A DNA stretch of 33,542 nt from Erysipelotrichaceae bacterium (GCA_003520745.1 DOUE01000009.1:110674-144215), one strand, 5' to 3'; numbered from the stretch's first letter, positions 7,914 through 15,850 are shown. Translations and numbers: made by a program. Notes: generated from the letters alone by a model not told the origin.

Positions 7914-7963
7914 GGTAACGTGTTACCCATAAGGATAATATATTACCTATTTAGGTTTGTCAA
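7914..7963 (-). promoter_or_regulatory. Strong promoter overlapped by three inverted repeats
   Basis: Reading leftward, -35 TTGACA (7958-7963), 17-bp spacer, -10 TATTAT (7935-7940). Three palindromes lie across it: ACCTA-TT-TAGGT in the spacer (7945-7956), near-perfect GGATAATATATTACC over the -10 (7933-7947), and GGTAAC-GT-GTTACC just after the predicted start of transcription (7914-7927). This layout suits a TetR- or MarR-like repressor. The repressor is not adjacent. Confidence 0.75.
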
Positions 7964-7991
7964 CGCTTTTTCGCTACTTTTAATTGATTTT

Positions 7992-8684
7992 TTATTTTTT
8001 CGAAAGGATCTCCAGAATCTGATCCAGATCATCGATCTCATGGGTTGCTTGGATTCCCTTCGGGTTTCGGGAACCCCCGGATCGATACCAACAGGTAGCG
8101 ATCCCCGCATTGATTCCTCCCTGGATATCCGAGTTCAAACTATCCCCGATCATCAGGACCTTCGAGAGATCCTCGATCTTCATCCGATCAAAGATGAATT
8201 GAAAAATGCCGGGATCCGGTTTCGCAATCCCGAGTTCCTCCGAAATCGCGATCACTTCGAAATGATGCGCGATCACCGATTTCCGGATCCGTTTCTCTTG
8301 GACATCGGTCAACCCATTGGTGATGATGGCCATGCGAACCTTTTGCGACAACGTCAGGATCAATTCTTCCGCTTTCGGCAACAAGATCGAGGCCTCCGAC
8401 AGGTGTTTCATATAGAGGGTCGCGAACCGGTGTTCATCCAAGACGACGTTCAGTTTCTCGGCGAAGCGACGGAAACGTTCCGTCTTCAGTTTCTTCTGCG
8501 TGATCGTCCCTTCTTCGAACTCTTTCCAGATCGCATCGTTGATGGTTTGGTAGATCGGCAGATGATGCGCTTCGTCATAGTCGATCTGGAAATCGAGGAT
8601 CGTATTGCGCAACGCAATCCGCTCCGACGCCGCGAAATCGAACAAGGTATCATCCGCATCGAAGATCAGCACTTCATAGTTCAT
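7992..8684 (-). CDS. HAD-superfamily phosphatase, YjjG/YfnB type
   Basis: 230-residue HAD subfamily IA hydrolase. Motif I is FDADDTL (nucleophile Asp9, acid/base Asp11), motif II is IITNG, the motif III Lys is in KPDPGIF, and motif IV is GDSLNSDI. The helical cap and overall length match YjjG/YfnB, which dephosphorylate nucleotides, often non-canonical pyrimidine nucleotides. Substrate specificity cannot be read from sequence. A GGAGGATAAG site precedes the start. The next gene downstream has its own promoter, so this is probably a single-gene unit. Confidence 0.88.
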   Translation of the reverse strand: MNYEVLIFDADDTLFDFAASERIALRNTILDFQIDYDEAHHLPIYQTINDAIWKEFEEGTITQKKLKTERFRRFAEKLNVVLDEHRFATLYMKHLSEASILLPKAEELILTLSQKVRMAIITNGLTDVQEKRIRKSVIAHHFEVIAISEELGIAKPDPGIFQFIFDRMKIEDLSKVLMIGDSLNSDIQGGINAGIATCWYRSGGSRNPKGIQATHEIDDLDQILEILSKK

Positions 8685-8851
8685 GTCTTATCCTCCACGA
8701 CTCGTTCATGGGTCTAGTTTATCATAACGCCACGATTTACGTCGAAACGACAGGCATACTTGGCGCGAAAATGCGAAATATGCGTTTCGATCGTCACCAT
8801 CGAATATAGGATTCACATACATGGTTTCTCTGAATATGTAGACATTATTAG

Positions 8852-8880
8852 TTGCGTGGTTAACTATTATAACTTATAAT
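8852..8880 (+). promoter_or_regulatory. Promoter and likely MarR operator before the Fe-S protein gene
   Basis: TTGCGT (8852-8857), 17-bp spacer, TATAAT (8875-8880). The spacer contains AGTT/AACT and GTTA/TAAC inverted elements (8850-8874), the sort of site a MarR dimer binds. The MarR gene is second in this operon, so autoregulation is likely. Confidence 0.6.
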
Positions 8881-8906
8881 GACCTTGGTAAACGAGGTGA
8901 CGTCAA

Positions 8907-9860
8907 ATGGGATTAAGCCTAAACAAGATTGTCAAGCCGCAGAGCGTCGCGCTTAACAAGAAAGCGACACTGTTTTCAAACGACCGCTCACCGAGCAAGA
9001 GACTGTATGTCGAGGGGATGACCCCTCGTTTCACGCGACAGGATGTTCTTCTACTCATTAAAAACCTTAGGTCGATCTATCGACTTCCCTTTACCCTTTA
9101 CAAGACGACCAAGCTCATCCGACACGGGAAACGTCCTCTACGATCGGTCCTCGACCGGCAAACGTTTGAAGCGTTTTCCCGTCTCATGCAGGACCTTGAG
9201 GTGGCGGACTGGGGGGTGTTCGAAGTGACACCGGAGAAAGTATTCAAAGATTGCGGCGTCCCCTACACCAATGCCATCGTGCTCTCCGTAAAGATGGACC
9301 CGACCAAATTCACCACCGCGCCAAGTATGGAATGTCAGCTTGAAGTCGCCAATATCTATACGAAATCCGGCGACGCTGCGAATATCCTTTCCTCCTTCTT
9401 ACAAAAGAACGGATATGGGGCGACCCCCAATCATTCGATGGGCGGCCAAGTCGATTATTCGATGGCCGCACAATGGGCGAACATGGCGGTTGTCGGTCGT
9501 CACAGTATGGCCATCACGAAGAAAAATGGCGCATGCCATCGGATTTCACTCGTGTATACCAACATCACGAACTTCTCTGAGTTTATCCCTCAGGAGGAAG
9601 ATCTGTCTTGGATCAGCGACTTCTGCGGGAAATGCGGGAAATGCATCCGAAACTGTCCAAAGAACGCGATTTATCCCGAACCCCTTAAGAACGGCAACCT
9701 CCCGTTAACCCGGATAGACTATGAAAGATGCTGCGAAGGGTTTCGCGATTATGGTTGCGGAGTCTGCATCAAGGTGTGTCCATTCACCACCATGGATTAT
9801 GAAACCCTCAAGAACGCCCACTTTAGAAATCGAAAGGTCGAAGAACAAAATGAAAAATAA
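8907..9860 (+). CDS. QueG/dehalogenase-like protein with two [4Fe-4S] clusters
   Basis: 317 residues. The C-terminal part has a double 4Fe-4S ferredoxin module: CGKCGKCIRNCP (Cys240, 243, 246, 250) and CC-x7-CGVCIKVCP (Cys275/276, 284, 287, 291). Before it, the stretch ANMAVVGRHSMAITKKNG and the following ISLVYTNI resemble the region preceding the clusters in epoxyqueuosine reductase (QueG) and reductive-dehalogenase-like proteins. The N-terminus diverges and I cannot tell whether cobalamin is bound, so it is not called QueG. It is probably a cytoplasmic redox enzyme or electron carrier. It has a GAGGTGA ribosome site and overlaps the MarR gene by 11 bases. Confidence 0.75.
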   Translation: MGLSLNKIVKPQSVALNKKATLFSNDRSPSKRLYVEGMTPRFTRQDVLLLIKNLRSIYRLPFTLYKTTKLIRHGKRPLRSVLDRQTFEAFSRLMQDLEVADWGVFEVTPEKVFKDCGVPYTNAIVLSVKMDPTKFTTAPSMECQLEVANIYTKSGDAANILSSFLQKNGYGATPNHSMGGQVDYSMAAQWANMAVVGRHSMAITKKNGACHRISLVYTNITNFSEFIPQEEDLSWISDFCGKCGKCIRNCPKNAIYPEPLKNGNLPLTRIDYERCCEGFRDYGCGVCIKVCPFTTMDYETLKNAHFRNRKVEEQNEK

Positions 9861-10296
9861 TGAGTTTGGAACCATGCTTCGATCGATCATCGCGAACGTC
9901 AATTCCTTCATCGGTTCGAATGTCGAGAAATTCGGGATGAAGCATGGTCAATTTGAATACTTCTTGCTTATCTTCGCCACTCCCGGCATCAATCAACTGG
10001 ATATCGCACGTCAAAAAAACGTCGACAAGGCGAGTGTCACGAAGGCGCTGAAGATCCTTGAGACCGATGGATTCATCGTGAGAAAACCGGATGAAAAAGA
10101 CAAGCGGAACACCCTTTGTATTCTTTCGGAAAAAGGTGAAACGATTGTCAATGAGTTACTCCATGTGAAGAAGAGCGTAGAAATCGATCTGTTTGACGGG
10201 TTCTCCCAAGAAGAGAAAGCCAAAGCCTTAGAGTACGTCGCCCGGATCGATGAAAACTCGCGGAAACTGTTCAAATCGCCTTACGTCAATCAATGA
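9850..10296 (+). CDS. MarR-family transcriptional regulator
   Basis: 148 residues with a MarR winged helix: GINQLDIARQKNVDKASVTK is the helix-turn-helix, and the wing contains RKPDEKDKRNTLCILSEKG, the usual D-x-R-x4-v-x-L-T-x-x-G-like signature. The start at 9850 lies inside the end of the Fe-S protein gene (11-base overlap). The longer open frame upstream is that gene read in another frame. It probably represses its own operon through the AGTT/AACT elements at 8850-8874 and responds to a small phenolic or oxidant ligand, as is known for the family. The ligand is unknown. Confidence 0.92.
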   Translation: MKNNEFGTMLRSIIANVNSFIGSNVEKFGMKHGQFEYFLLIFATPGINQLDIARQKNVDKASVTKALKILETDGFIVRKPDEKDKRNTLCILSEKGETIVNELLHVKKSVEIDLFDGFSQEEKAKALEYVARIDENSRKLFKSPYVNQ

Positions 10297-10422
10297 AGAC
10301 CGTATCCGTATCATCGAACTTTAGTCGGCTCATTGATCGTGAGGACAGGATATTTGTCGATGCCCTTTAACGATTCTGACGTTTCGAAAAAACTTCTTTT
10401 ACCGAATCATCCTCAACTTGGA

Positions 10423-11661
10423 CTAGAGTAGCCGTGCGATGACGCTGGCGCATTCCATCGCACCGTTTTCCTGTGCGATCTTTTCACCAAGACTCTTCGC
10501 CTGGTTACGTATTTTATCTTGGTCGACAAATCTCAAACTCTCCACGAGATTCTCGACCGTGAGTTTCTTGATGGGTACCGGATGTGCCCCAACCCCCAGA
10601 TCAAAGGAACGTGCCGCCCAGGCGAATTGATCGTTGGAGAACGGGGTGATGATGCTTGGGACACCCGAGCGAAACCCTGCGGCCGACGTTCCGGCCCCGC
10701 CGTGATGGACGATGGCGGAAACTTGGGTAAACAGCCAGGAATGCGGCGCCCCGTCGATGGCGATGACATGCTCGGGAAGGTTTTCGAGTTTCCCCATGCC
10801 ACTCAGGATCCCGCGTTTCCCCGTGATCTTCAGTGCTTCGATCGCGATCTGCGTCAAGCGGTCTTTCATGTCGTCGCTGAACATACTGCCAAACCCGATG
10901 TAGACCGGTTTCTCCCCGGCATCGAGAAAGGCTTGGAGTTCAACCGAAGGGACATAATCCTTCCCCTCTTCCACGAACCAATACCCGTATTGATGGACAT
11001 GCGGATTCCAGTCGGCAGGACGGGGGAAGACGAAGTTACTGCACGAAATGACCGCAAGATGTCTTTCATCGTTGTGCAGCTCATAGGGCATCCTGAAACC
11101 CTCGGGAAGTTCATTGAACTTCCCTTTCCAGAACGCTTTGACCGAGTCCTTCGTAATCATCCACAACATCCCTTGAAGCATCCTGTAACTCATCCTGGTC
11201 ATCCATTTCGCCTTCATCCGCCCATAGAAAAGGACTGAGGGAATCGTTTTCGTCGAATGGATCGGGAACGGAGAGGCGAGGATTGCCGGTACCCCCGCTT
11301 TCTGCGCGGCGAAATAGCCGATCGTCATCCCCGGATGATAGAGGATCGCTTCGCTGCCGACACAGGCGTCATAGAACTCACCGGCCAGATTGCTTCCATA
11401 CTTCTTCATCTTATTGAACGCGAAAAGCATCTTCAGCGGATTGTCCGCATTCTGTGCTTGTTTCATCATCTTGGGATCCACATTCAACGACTTCAAATCG
11501 GCTTGGATCGGATAGAAATCGATCCCATACCCCCGGATGAACCCTTCGAAGTCCCTTTGCCCCGCAATCCGGACTTCCTTACCGAGTTTCTTCAATTCCT
11601 GAGCCAAAGCGATATACGGTTGAACGTCACCGCGCGATCCTGAACAGAGTATCGTAATCAT
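10423..11661 (-). CDS. GT1-family UDP-glycosyltransferase (macrolide/sterol type)
   Basis: 412 residues. The N-terminal GSRGDVQPYIALAQELKK and C-terminal HHGGAGTSAAGFRSGVPSI are signature regions of GT1 (GT-B fold) enzymes that glycosylate lipids, sterols, macrolides or other small hydrophobic acceptors from a UDP- or TDP-sugar. Family length is normal and no signal peptide is present. It is divergent from a TetR regulator with an operator in the shared region, which fits an inducible detoxification enzyme. Acceptor and donor cannot be inferred. The downstream gap to the convergent MarR gene (10297-10422) shows no clear terminator. Confidence 0.88.
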   Translation of the reverse strand: MITILCSGSRGDVQPYIALAQELKKLGKEVRIAGQRDFEGFIRGYGIDFYPIQADLKSLNVDPKMMKQAQNADNPLKMLFAFNKMKKYGSNLAGEFYDACVGSEAILYHPGMTIGYFAAQKAGVPAILASPFPIHSTKTIPSVLFYGRMKAKWMTRMSYRMLQGMLWMITKDSVKAFWKGKFNELPEGFRMPYELHNDERHLAVISCSNFVFPRPADWNPHVHQYGYWFVEEGKDYVPSVELQAFLDAGEKPVYIGFGSMFSDDMKDRLTQIAIEALKITGKRGILSGMGKLENLPEHVIAIDGAPHSWLFTQVSAIVHHGGAGTSAAGFRSGVPSIITPFSNDQFAWAARSFDLGVGAHPVPIKKLTVENLVESLRFVDQDKIRNQAKSLGEKIAQENGAMECASVIARLL

Positions 11662-11683
11662 CGTGTTCTCCTTGTTTTATCCA

Positions 11684-11732
11684 ACAACGTGTTGTATGTT
11701 TTTAGTATATCGGTCCTTGTCCCCATCATCAA
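11684..11732 (-). promoter_or_regulatory. Glycosyltransferase promoter with TetR-type operator
   Basis: Reading leftward: -35 TTGATG (11727-11732), 17-bp spacer, -10 TATACT (11704-11709). The inverted repeat ACAAC-GT-GTTGT (11684-11695) follows, just downstream of the predicted transcription start. That position blocks polymerase and suits the TetR protein encoded divergently. Confidence 0.65.
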
Positions 11733-11772
11733 CCGACACATCCCGGCGAACTGTCGGAAAAGAAGGAGAAGC

Positions 11773-12360
11773 ATGCTGAAACAAAAGGAAATCACGAATC
11801 TAACACGACAGAACCTCATCGATGCCTTCTGGTCCCTTTATCGTGTCCGTCGCATCGAAAGCATCACGATCAAAGAAATCACACAGAAAGCCGGCTATAA
11901 CCGGGGAACCTTCTATGAGTACTTCACGGATGTCTATGACGTCCTCCATCAGATCGAGGAAACCTTGATCCCCCACCTCGACGAACTACCTCCCATCCAA
12001 CTCTCCAACCAACAACTCGGTATGCCTCTCGACCTGTTTCTCGACCTCTACGAAAAGAACAGCCAGTACTATTCGATCTTACTCGGCGACAACGGCGACC
12101 CCGCCTTCGCAACCAAACTAAAAAACGCCACCAAGCCCATCCTCTTGGAAGCGTTCAACCGCAACTCCGTCTACACCGACACCGAACTCGACTATATCCT
12201 GGAGTATATCCTCTCCGCCATGATCGGCATCATGAGTCATTGGTTCACCCGAAACAAAGACCTCCCGGTAACCCGGCTCATCGAGCTTGTCCATGATCTC
12301 ATGGGAACCCACATGATCCAGAGAATCCAGCCGACCAATCCAAATGAGGCAATCCCATGA
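11773..12360 (+). CDS. TetR-family transcriptional regulator
   Basis: 195 residues. The N-terminal helix-turn-helix SITIKEITQKAGYNRGTFYE, followed by YFTDVYDVLHQIEE, is typical of TetR. The C-terminal two-thirds is the helical ligand-binding part. The start at 11773 follows AAGGAGAA; the longer open frame to 11689 runs through the operator and is rejected. It is divergent from the GT1 glycosyltransferase and probably represses it and itself via the palindrome at 11684-11695. Its stop overlaps the start of the MORN-like gene (ATGA). Confidence 0.9.
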   Translation: MLKQKEITNLTRQNLIDAFWSLYRVRRIESITIKEITQKAGYNRGTFYEYFTDVYDVLHQIEETLIPHLDELPPIQLSNQQLGMPLDLFLDLYEKNSQYYSILLGDNGDPAFATKLKNATKPILLEAFNRNSVYTDTELDYILEYILSAMIGIMSHWFTRNKDLPVTRLIELVHDLMGTHMIQRIQPTNPNEAIP

Positions 12361-12650
12361 AGGTAAACAAAATCATGGAAAACGAGAAGTGCGATATCAT
12401 CCTTCCTAACATAGTAAAGGAAAAACGATTCGAAGAAATCGATGGCTACATCGTCAAGTATCATGCGAACAAATCCACCATCTGGTCTAAAGGCAAAGTC
12501 GAGAACGGACAACCCACCGGTTATTGGGAATGGTTCAGACCCGATAGAACAATCAAGCGTTCAGGTTACTTCGAGAATGGCAAACCAGTCGGTGAATGGA
12601 TTACCTATGACAGTAAAGGCGAGAAGTACAAGACGACTCATAAGAAATAA
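12357..12650 (+). CDS. Small MORN-like repeat protein
   Basis: 97 residues. The second half has two MORN-variant repeats, GQPTGYWEWFRPDRTIKRSG and GKPVGEWITYDSKG, each with the G-x-(W/Y)-x-W pattern. Such small MORN-like proteins occur widely in bacteria, some as predicted antitoxins or surface-associated proteins. No signal peptide is seen. The start overlaps the TetR stop by four bases and has GAGG seven bases upstream, so it is coupled to the regulator. A second Met at 12375 is possible. Function unknown. Confidence 0.7.
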   Translation: MKVNKIMENEKCDIILPNIVKEKRFEEIDGYIVKYHANKSTIWSKGKVENGQPTGYWEWFRPDRTIKRSGYFENGKPVGEWITYDSKGEKYKTTHKK

Positions 12651-12652
12651 AC

Positions 12653-12693
12653 AAACAGGATGATCGGTGAATTCCACCAGACCATCCTGTTTT
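12653..12693. terminator. Bidirectional terminator between convergent genes
   Basis: Outer stem AAACAGGATG/CATCCTGTTT with an inner GGTG/CACC stem, T-rich on the plus strand exit and A-rich on entry. It sits between the MORN-like gene and the convergent HNH gene. Confidence 0.8.
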
Positions 12694-12722
12694 ACTTTGC
12701 TTATATGCTAATCCTCGACCAT

Positions 12723-13682
12723 CTACATTCTGAGTGAGAAATAGTATTTACCCACTAGATTGCTTTCGTTCGCTTCTTCAAGTTCTTCCTTAAAACTACC
12801 ATTCAAAGATTCAGCCAAGACTCTATTTCGTTGTTTCAGTTTCTCGATGACTTCCTCGGACGGTACCGAATTGCTTTTCGACGAGTTGTTTCGTTTCGAA
12901 GTGATCACCAGATTCCAAATGTCATCGCTATACATGAACGACCAAGGGATTACATGATCCAGGGTATAGTCGTTGGGATCCAGTAAATCCCCGGTATAGA
13001 AATCCCGAACCTGCCCGTTTGGATACTCTTTGAGTAATGCATCTTTGAACCTTGTTAAATTGTTTCTGCGAATCGATTCTTCCGACATCCCTTTGACTTT
13101 GGATACGATTCTTGGGGACTGATTGAATTTCTCCAACAACTGTGCCCAACGATAATTCAACAGTTGGGACAAGATGAAGTTATACTCTTTAATCGAATTT
13201 ACCTGGGTTGACGTCAATCGAATCGTCATACCATCCAAATCAAGTTCATAAACCGGCAGCGAATCACCATCGACGATCGGAAATCTCCAACATACATCCT
13301 GCTTCAACGTTCTAGCAATCTTTCTCAATTCCTTATGATAGAAAGCAGGGTCGGAGTTCAATATCGGTCTTGCTTTCTCGAACCAGTCCGGTAAAGCCGA
13401 CTGTTCGATATTGCGATAATGCTCGATAAGCTCTTCGGTAATCTTTTGGATCTTCGGACTATGGTTCTTAGGTCCCTGTGCTAGATGGAAAAAGAATGTC
13501 TGGTTCCAATAGTATTTGAGAACATACTCCGCGATATCGACAAACGAAATCTCGATGACATCGCCATTATTCTCTCTATACGAACAAATCTCTACAATCG
13601 ATCTACCCCATGCGAGTTTATAGGTGTTGTCGTTCTGCATCCCCTCGACAATCCGCAACCAATGTTTGATATACTCATCCAT
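12723..13682 (-). CDS. HNH endonuclease domain protein
   Basis: 319 residues. An all-helical N-terminal region (about 1-200) is followed by an HNH nuclease domain. DFYTGDLLDPNDYTLDH carries Asp242-His243, the next conserved Asn is near 257 in DDIWNLV, and N265/N266 and K269 follow in SKRNNSSKSN. The zinc-finger Cys pairs of some HNH proteins are absent. It starts one base after the stop of the MazG-like gene and is last in the methyltransferase operon, so it is probably co-expressed with it. It may be a second restriction nuclease or an accessory nuclease; no specificity can be read. Confidence 0.8.
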   Translation of the reverse strand: MDEYIKHWLRIVEGMQNDNTYKLAWGRSIVEICSYRENNGDVIEISFVDIAEYVLKYYWNQTFFFHLAQGPKNHSPKIQKITEELIEHYRNIEQSALPDWFEKARPILNSDPAFYHKELRKIARTLKQDVCWRFPIVDGDSLPVYELDLDGMTIRLTSTQVNSIKEYNFILSQLLNYRWAQLLEKFNQSPRIVSKVKGMSEESIRRNNLTRFKDALLKEYPNGQVRDFYTGDLLDPNDYTLDHVIPWSFMYSDDIWNLVITSKRNNSSKSNSVPSEEVIEKLKQRNRVLAESLNGSFKEELEEANESNLVGKYYFSLRM

Positions 13683-13683
13683 T

Positions 13684-14025
13684 TCAGTTATCGCTCTTTT
13701 CAGTTACACTTATCAAGAAAAGCTGCTTGTCGAATCCACCGTTCGTTTGTCTCTTGATTTCTTTTTTCTCGACAAGTTCCTTTTGGGATATTCCATATAC
13801 ATCCATCAACTTTTCAACGATTTCACAGACATCCGCCAACTCGTTGATCATTTCTTCTTTGGTTTCTGAAGATACGACCTCTTTGGATTCCTCGATAAGT
13901 TTCTCTTTCAATTCAATCAAAAAAGCGTCATGATCAAGTTCCATGATTTCATGGCTCTTCCCGGACGTTTCGATGATTTCAGGTATTCTATCCCGTATGA
14001 GTTTATTGTAAGTGGTTTTGGTCAT
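13684..14025 (-). CDS. MazG-like NTP pyrophosphohydrolase
   Basis: 113 residues starting MTKTTYNKLIRDRIPEII, the usual opening of this all-alpha NTP pyrophosphatase family related to phosphoribosyl-ATP pyrophosphohydrolase. The metal-binding motif is present as EExxE (45-49) and ExxD (62-65, ELAD). The family hydrolyses NTPs to NMPs, often aberrant or signalling nucleotides. It overlaps the end of vsr by 23 bases and is followed one base later by the HNH gene, so it is embedded in the restriction-modification operon. GGGGGAAG precedes the start. Its role there is unknown; nucleotide depletion or clean-up of damaged dNTPs are possible. Confidence 0.85.
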   Translation of the reverse strand: MTKTTYNKLIRDRIPEIIETSGKSHEIMELDHDAFLIELKEKLIEESKEVVSSETKEEMINELADVCEIVEKLMDVYGISQKELVEKKEIKRQTNGGFDKQLFLISVTEKSDN

Positions 14026-14470
14026 TCACTTCCCCCTTCTTCCTGGATGTTTCCATCTTCCTCATGTTTATTTGCTGAAGTATTTCATTCATCCGAGAGT
14101 CGAACTTCCCCTTTTTCAATTCACATTCCCATATATTGATGACAAGCCAACCGTCACTTTCAAGCGATTCAATGATTCTTTTGTCGCGCTCTTTATTCTT
14201 CCTAATCTTCTCGCTCCAAAATTCCACATTGCTTTTAGGCCTTTTTTCTCCGAGACATTGGTGTCCATGCCAGAAACACCCGTTGATAAATATAGCCAAT
14301 TTATACCGCTTGATTGATAAGTCGGGTTTCCCCAAGATATCTGAGGAGAACTTGCGATATCGCAAGCCGCTTGAAAACAACCATCGTCGTACTTTAAGCT
14401 CTGGGCTGGTGTCTTTCGCCTTAATTCTCGACATTATCTCGTGTCTTTTCTCCTTAGATACCGAATCCAT
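14003..14470 (-). CDS. vsr: Very short patch repair endonuclease Vsr
   Basis: 155 residues of the Vsr family, which nicks next to T:G mismatches left by deamination of 5-methylcytosine. Diagnostic segments are RIKAKDTSPEL, the catalytic Asp50 in GKPDLSI, and the hallmark FINGCFWHGHQC (61-72), which holds active-site and zinc-site residues. The start has a strong GGAGGGG. It directly follows the C5 methyltransferase gene (28-base gap), its usual partner. If the methyltransferase modifies GATC, as the restriction enzyme suggests, this Vsr should act on GATT/GATC mismatches rather than the Dcm site. Confidence 0.95.
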   Translation of the reverse strand: MDSVSKEKRHEIMSRIKAKDTSPELKVRRWLFSSGLRYRKFSSDILGKPDLSIKRYKLAIFINGCFWHGHQCLGEKRPKSNVEFWSEKIRKNKERDKRIIESLESDGWLVINIWECELKKGKFDSRMNEILQQINMRKMETSRKKGEVNDQNHLQ

Positions 14471-14498
14471 TTCTCCCCTCCAAAGAATTTGTTTGGGC

Positions 14499-15752
14499 TT
14501 ATTCTTTTGAAATGATTTCTTCCAATTCCTTACCTATTCTACCGATTACACCGCAAACAAGAGCGTTACCCATCATAAAGTATCTTTCACGGATAGGCAT
14601 TCCCGTATTGGTCCATCCATCTGGAAAACAGTTTAGCCTTTCCGCTTCAAGGGGCGTTATTAGTCGCAGTCTTCCCGTGCTCTTATCTTCATAAACATGG
14701 GAACTTCTATTGAGAGTGGATTCGCTTGTGAGCATGGTTCTCCCCGGCATGTTTATCAAATCGGGGAAATTCAGGCTTCCTTCCGAAAAAGAATATAGCT
14801 CTCCATTCGGTTTCGTCCTTTGGATTTTCTTAGCGCCCTTCAATTTTCTCCATGAATCTAGTTTCGATTCGGCAATGTAGAATTTTTCGTCAAGGACTTC
14901 GTTTTCCATTATCTCCGAAAATGTTTTGAAACTAGGATTTTGTGGTTTATATTCTCTGCTGAAGATTCTACCGTTTATCATGATTCCTGAATTATAGAAC
15001 TCGCACTTAAACCTATTGGATACTTCAACAAGATCACTGAAATCTTCCGCCGAAACCGATGAAATCGTTTGTTTTCTTGTTGATTCGAACTGTGTGGACG
15101 GAAATGCACTTTCGAACATCCCTTCTTTTATCAACAACATACCTAAATCGCTCTTCTCTAGAAGTTGTTTCGCATATTTCGTGTCTTTTCTCGATGCGAA
15201 TATAAACACTCTACGCCTTCTTTGCGCAAAGCCATACTCCGCGGCATTGACAATCCTCCATTCGACGATATATCCCAAATCATGAAGGGTTCTCAGCATA
15301 ATGCCGAAATCTTTACCTCTTTGCCTTGATGGCGATTTAATCAATCTGTCGACATTCTCAAGTAGCATGAAGGGCGGGGTTTTCGTTTTAACAATCTCGG
15401 CGATTTGCCACCAAAGAACACCTTTCTTCCCTTCAATTCCCTTCTCGCCGGACAAGCTTCTTGCAACAGAATAATCCTGACAAGGAAACCCACCAACCAG
15501 TAGAGTGTGGTCAGGAATACTTGACTTGTCGACAGTCGAAATGTCCTTATTTACGTGATTCTCGCTCGCACCGAATCTTTTTACATAACAATCAAAAGCG
15601 GATTGGTTCTTTTTCCCAGGTTCCCATTGGTTAGCCCAAACGAAGTCCCATCCGCCTTCCTCCTTAACCATATCATTAACAAGTTTTGCATTGTTTAGTC
15701 CCACTCTAAATCCGCCGACACCCGCGAATAACTCAACGACTTTTTTTTCCAT
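14499..15752 (-). CDS. C5 cytosine DNA methyltransferase
   Basis: 417 residues. Motifs of m5C methyltransferases appear in order: ELFAGVGGFRVGL (SAM binding), GGFPCQDYS with catalytic Cys91, LLENVDRL (Glu132), AQRRRRVF (about 176-182), a target-recognition region of about 190-330, and GNALVCGVIGRIGKEL at the C-terminus. The ATG at 15752 is chosen; a TTG at 15758 is also open. It is divergent from the Sau3AI-like nuclease and heads an operon with Vsr, MazG-like and HNH genes. Known Sau3AI systems pair the nuclease with a GATC C5 methyltransferase, so GATm5C is the expected product. That specificity is inferred. Confidence 0.95.
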   Translation of the reverse strand: MEKKVVELFAGVGGFRVGLNNAKLVNDMVKEEGGWDFVWANQWEPGKKNQSAFDCYVKRFGASENHVNKDISTVDKSSIPDHTLLVGGFPCQDYSVARSLSGEKGIEGKKGVLWWQIAEIVKTKTPPFMLLENVDRLIKSPSRQRGKDFGIMLRTLHDLGYIVEWRIVNAAEYGFAQRRRRVFIFASRKDTKYAKQLLEKSDLGMLLIKEGMFESAFPSTQFESTRKQTISSVSAEDFSDLVEVSNRFKCEFYNSGIMINGRIFSREYKPQNPSFKTFSEIMENEVLDEKFYIAESKLDSWRKLKGAKKIQRTKPNGELYSFSEGSLNFPDLINMPGRTMLTSESTLNRSSHVYEDKSTGRLRLITPLEAERLNCFPDGWTNTGMPIRERYFMMGNALVCGVIGRIGKELEEIISKE

Positions 15753-15792
15753 TGCCAATAGTTCCTTTCGAGAATATCATATTACTATATGG

Positions 15793-15821
15793 ATTATACT
15801 TTGTTTGGGGCTCATTTACAA
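15793..15821 (-). promoter_or_regulatory. Promoter of the methyltransferase operon
   Basis: Reading leftward: TTGTAA (15816-15821), 17-bp spacer, consensus TATAAT (15793-15798). The divergent restriction gene begins only 30 bases beyond the -35, so the two promoters overlap and may compete. No C-protein gene or C-box is seen. Confidence 0.65.
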
Positions 15822-15850
15822 GATCGATTAGTGTGAAAGGGGGGTAAAAT

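Noticed and set aside
7797..8717. 306-codon plus-strand frame over the HAD phosphatase
   Set aside because: Antisense shadow of a clear HAD gene with all four motifs; no ribosome site or recognisable domain.
10297..10422. Terminator between the convergent MarR and glycosyltransferase genes
   Set aside because: I looked for a GC-rich hairpin with a T run and found none that is convincing.
15759..15850. C-protein control box in the divergent restriction-modification promoter
   Set aside because: No small HTH gene is present and no convincing symmetrical C-box; only overlapping promoters are visible.
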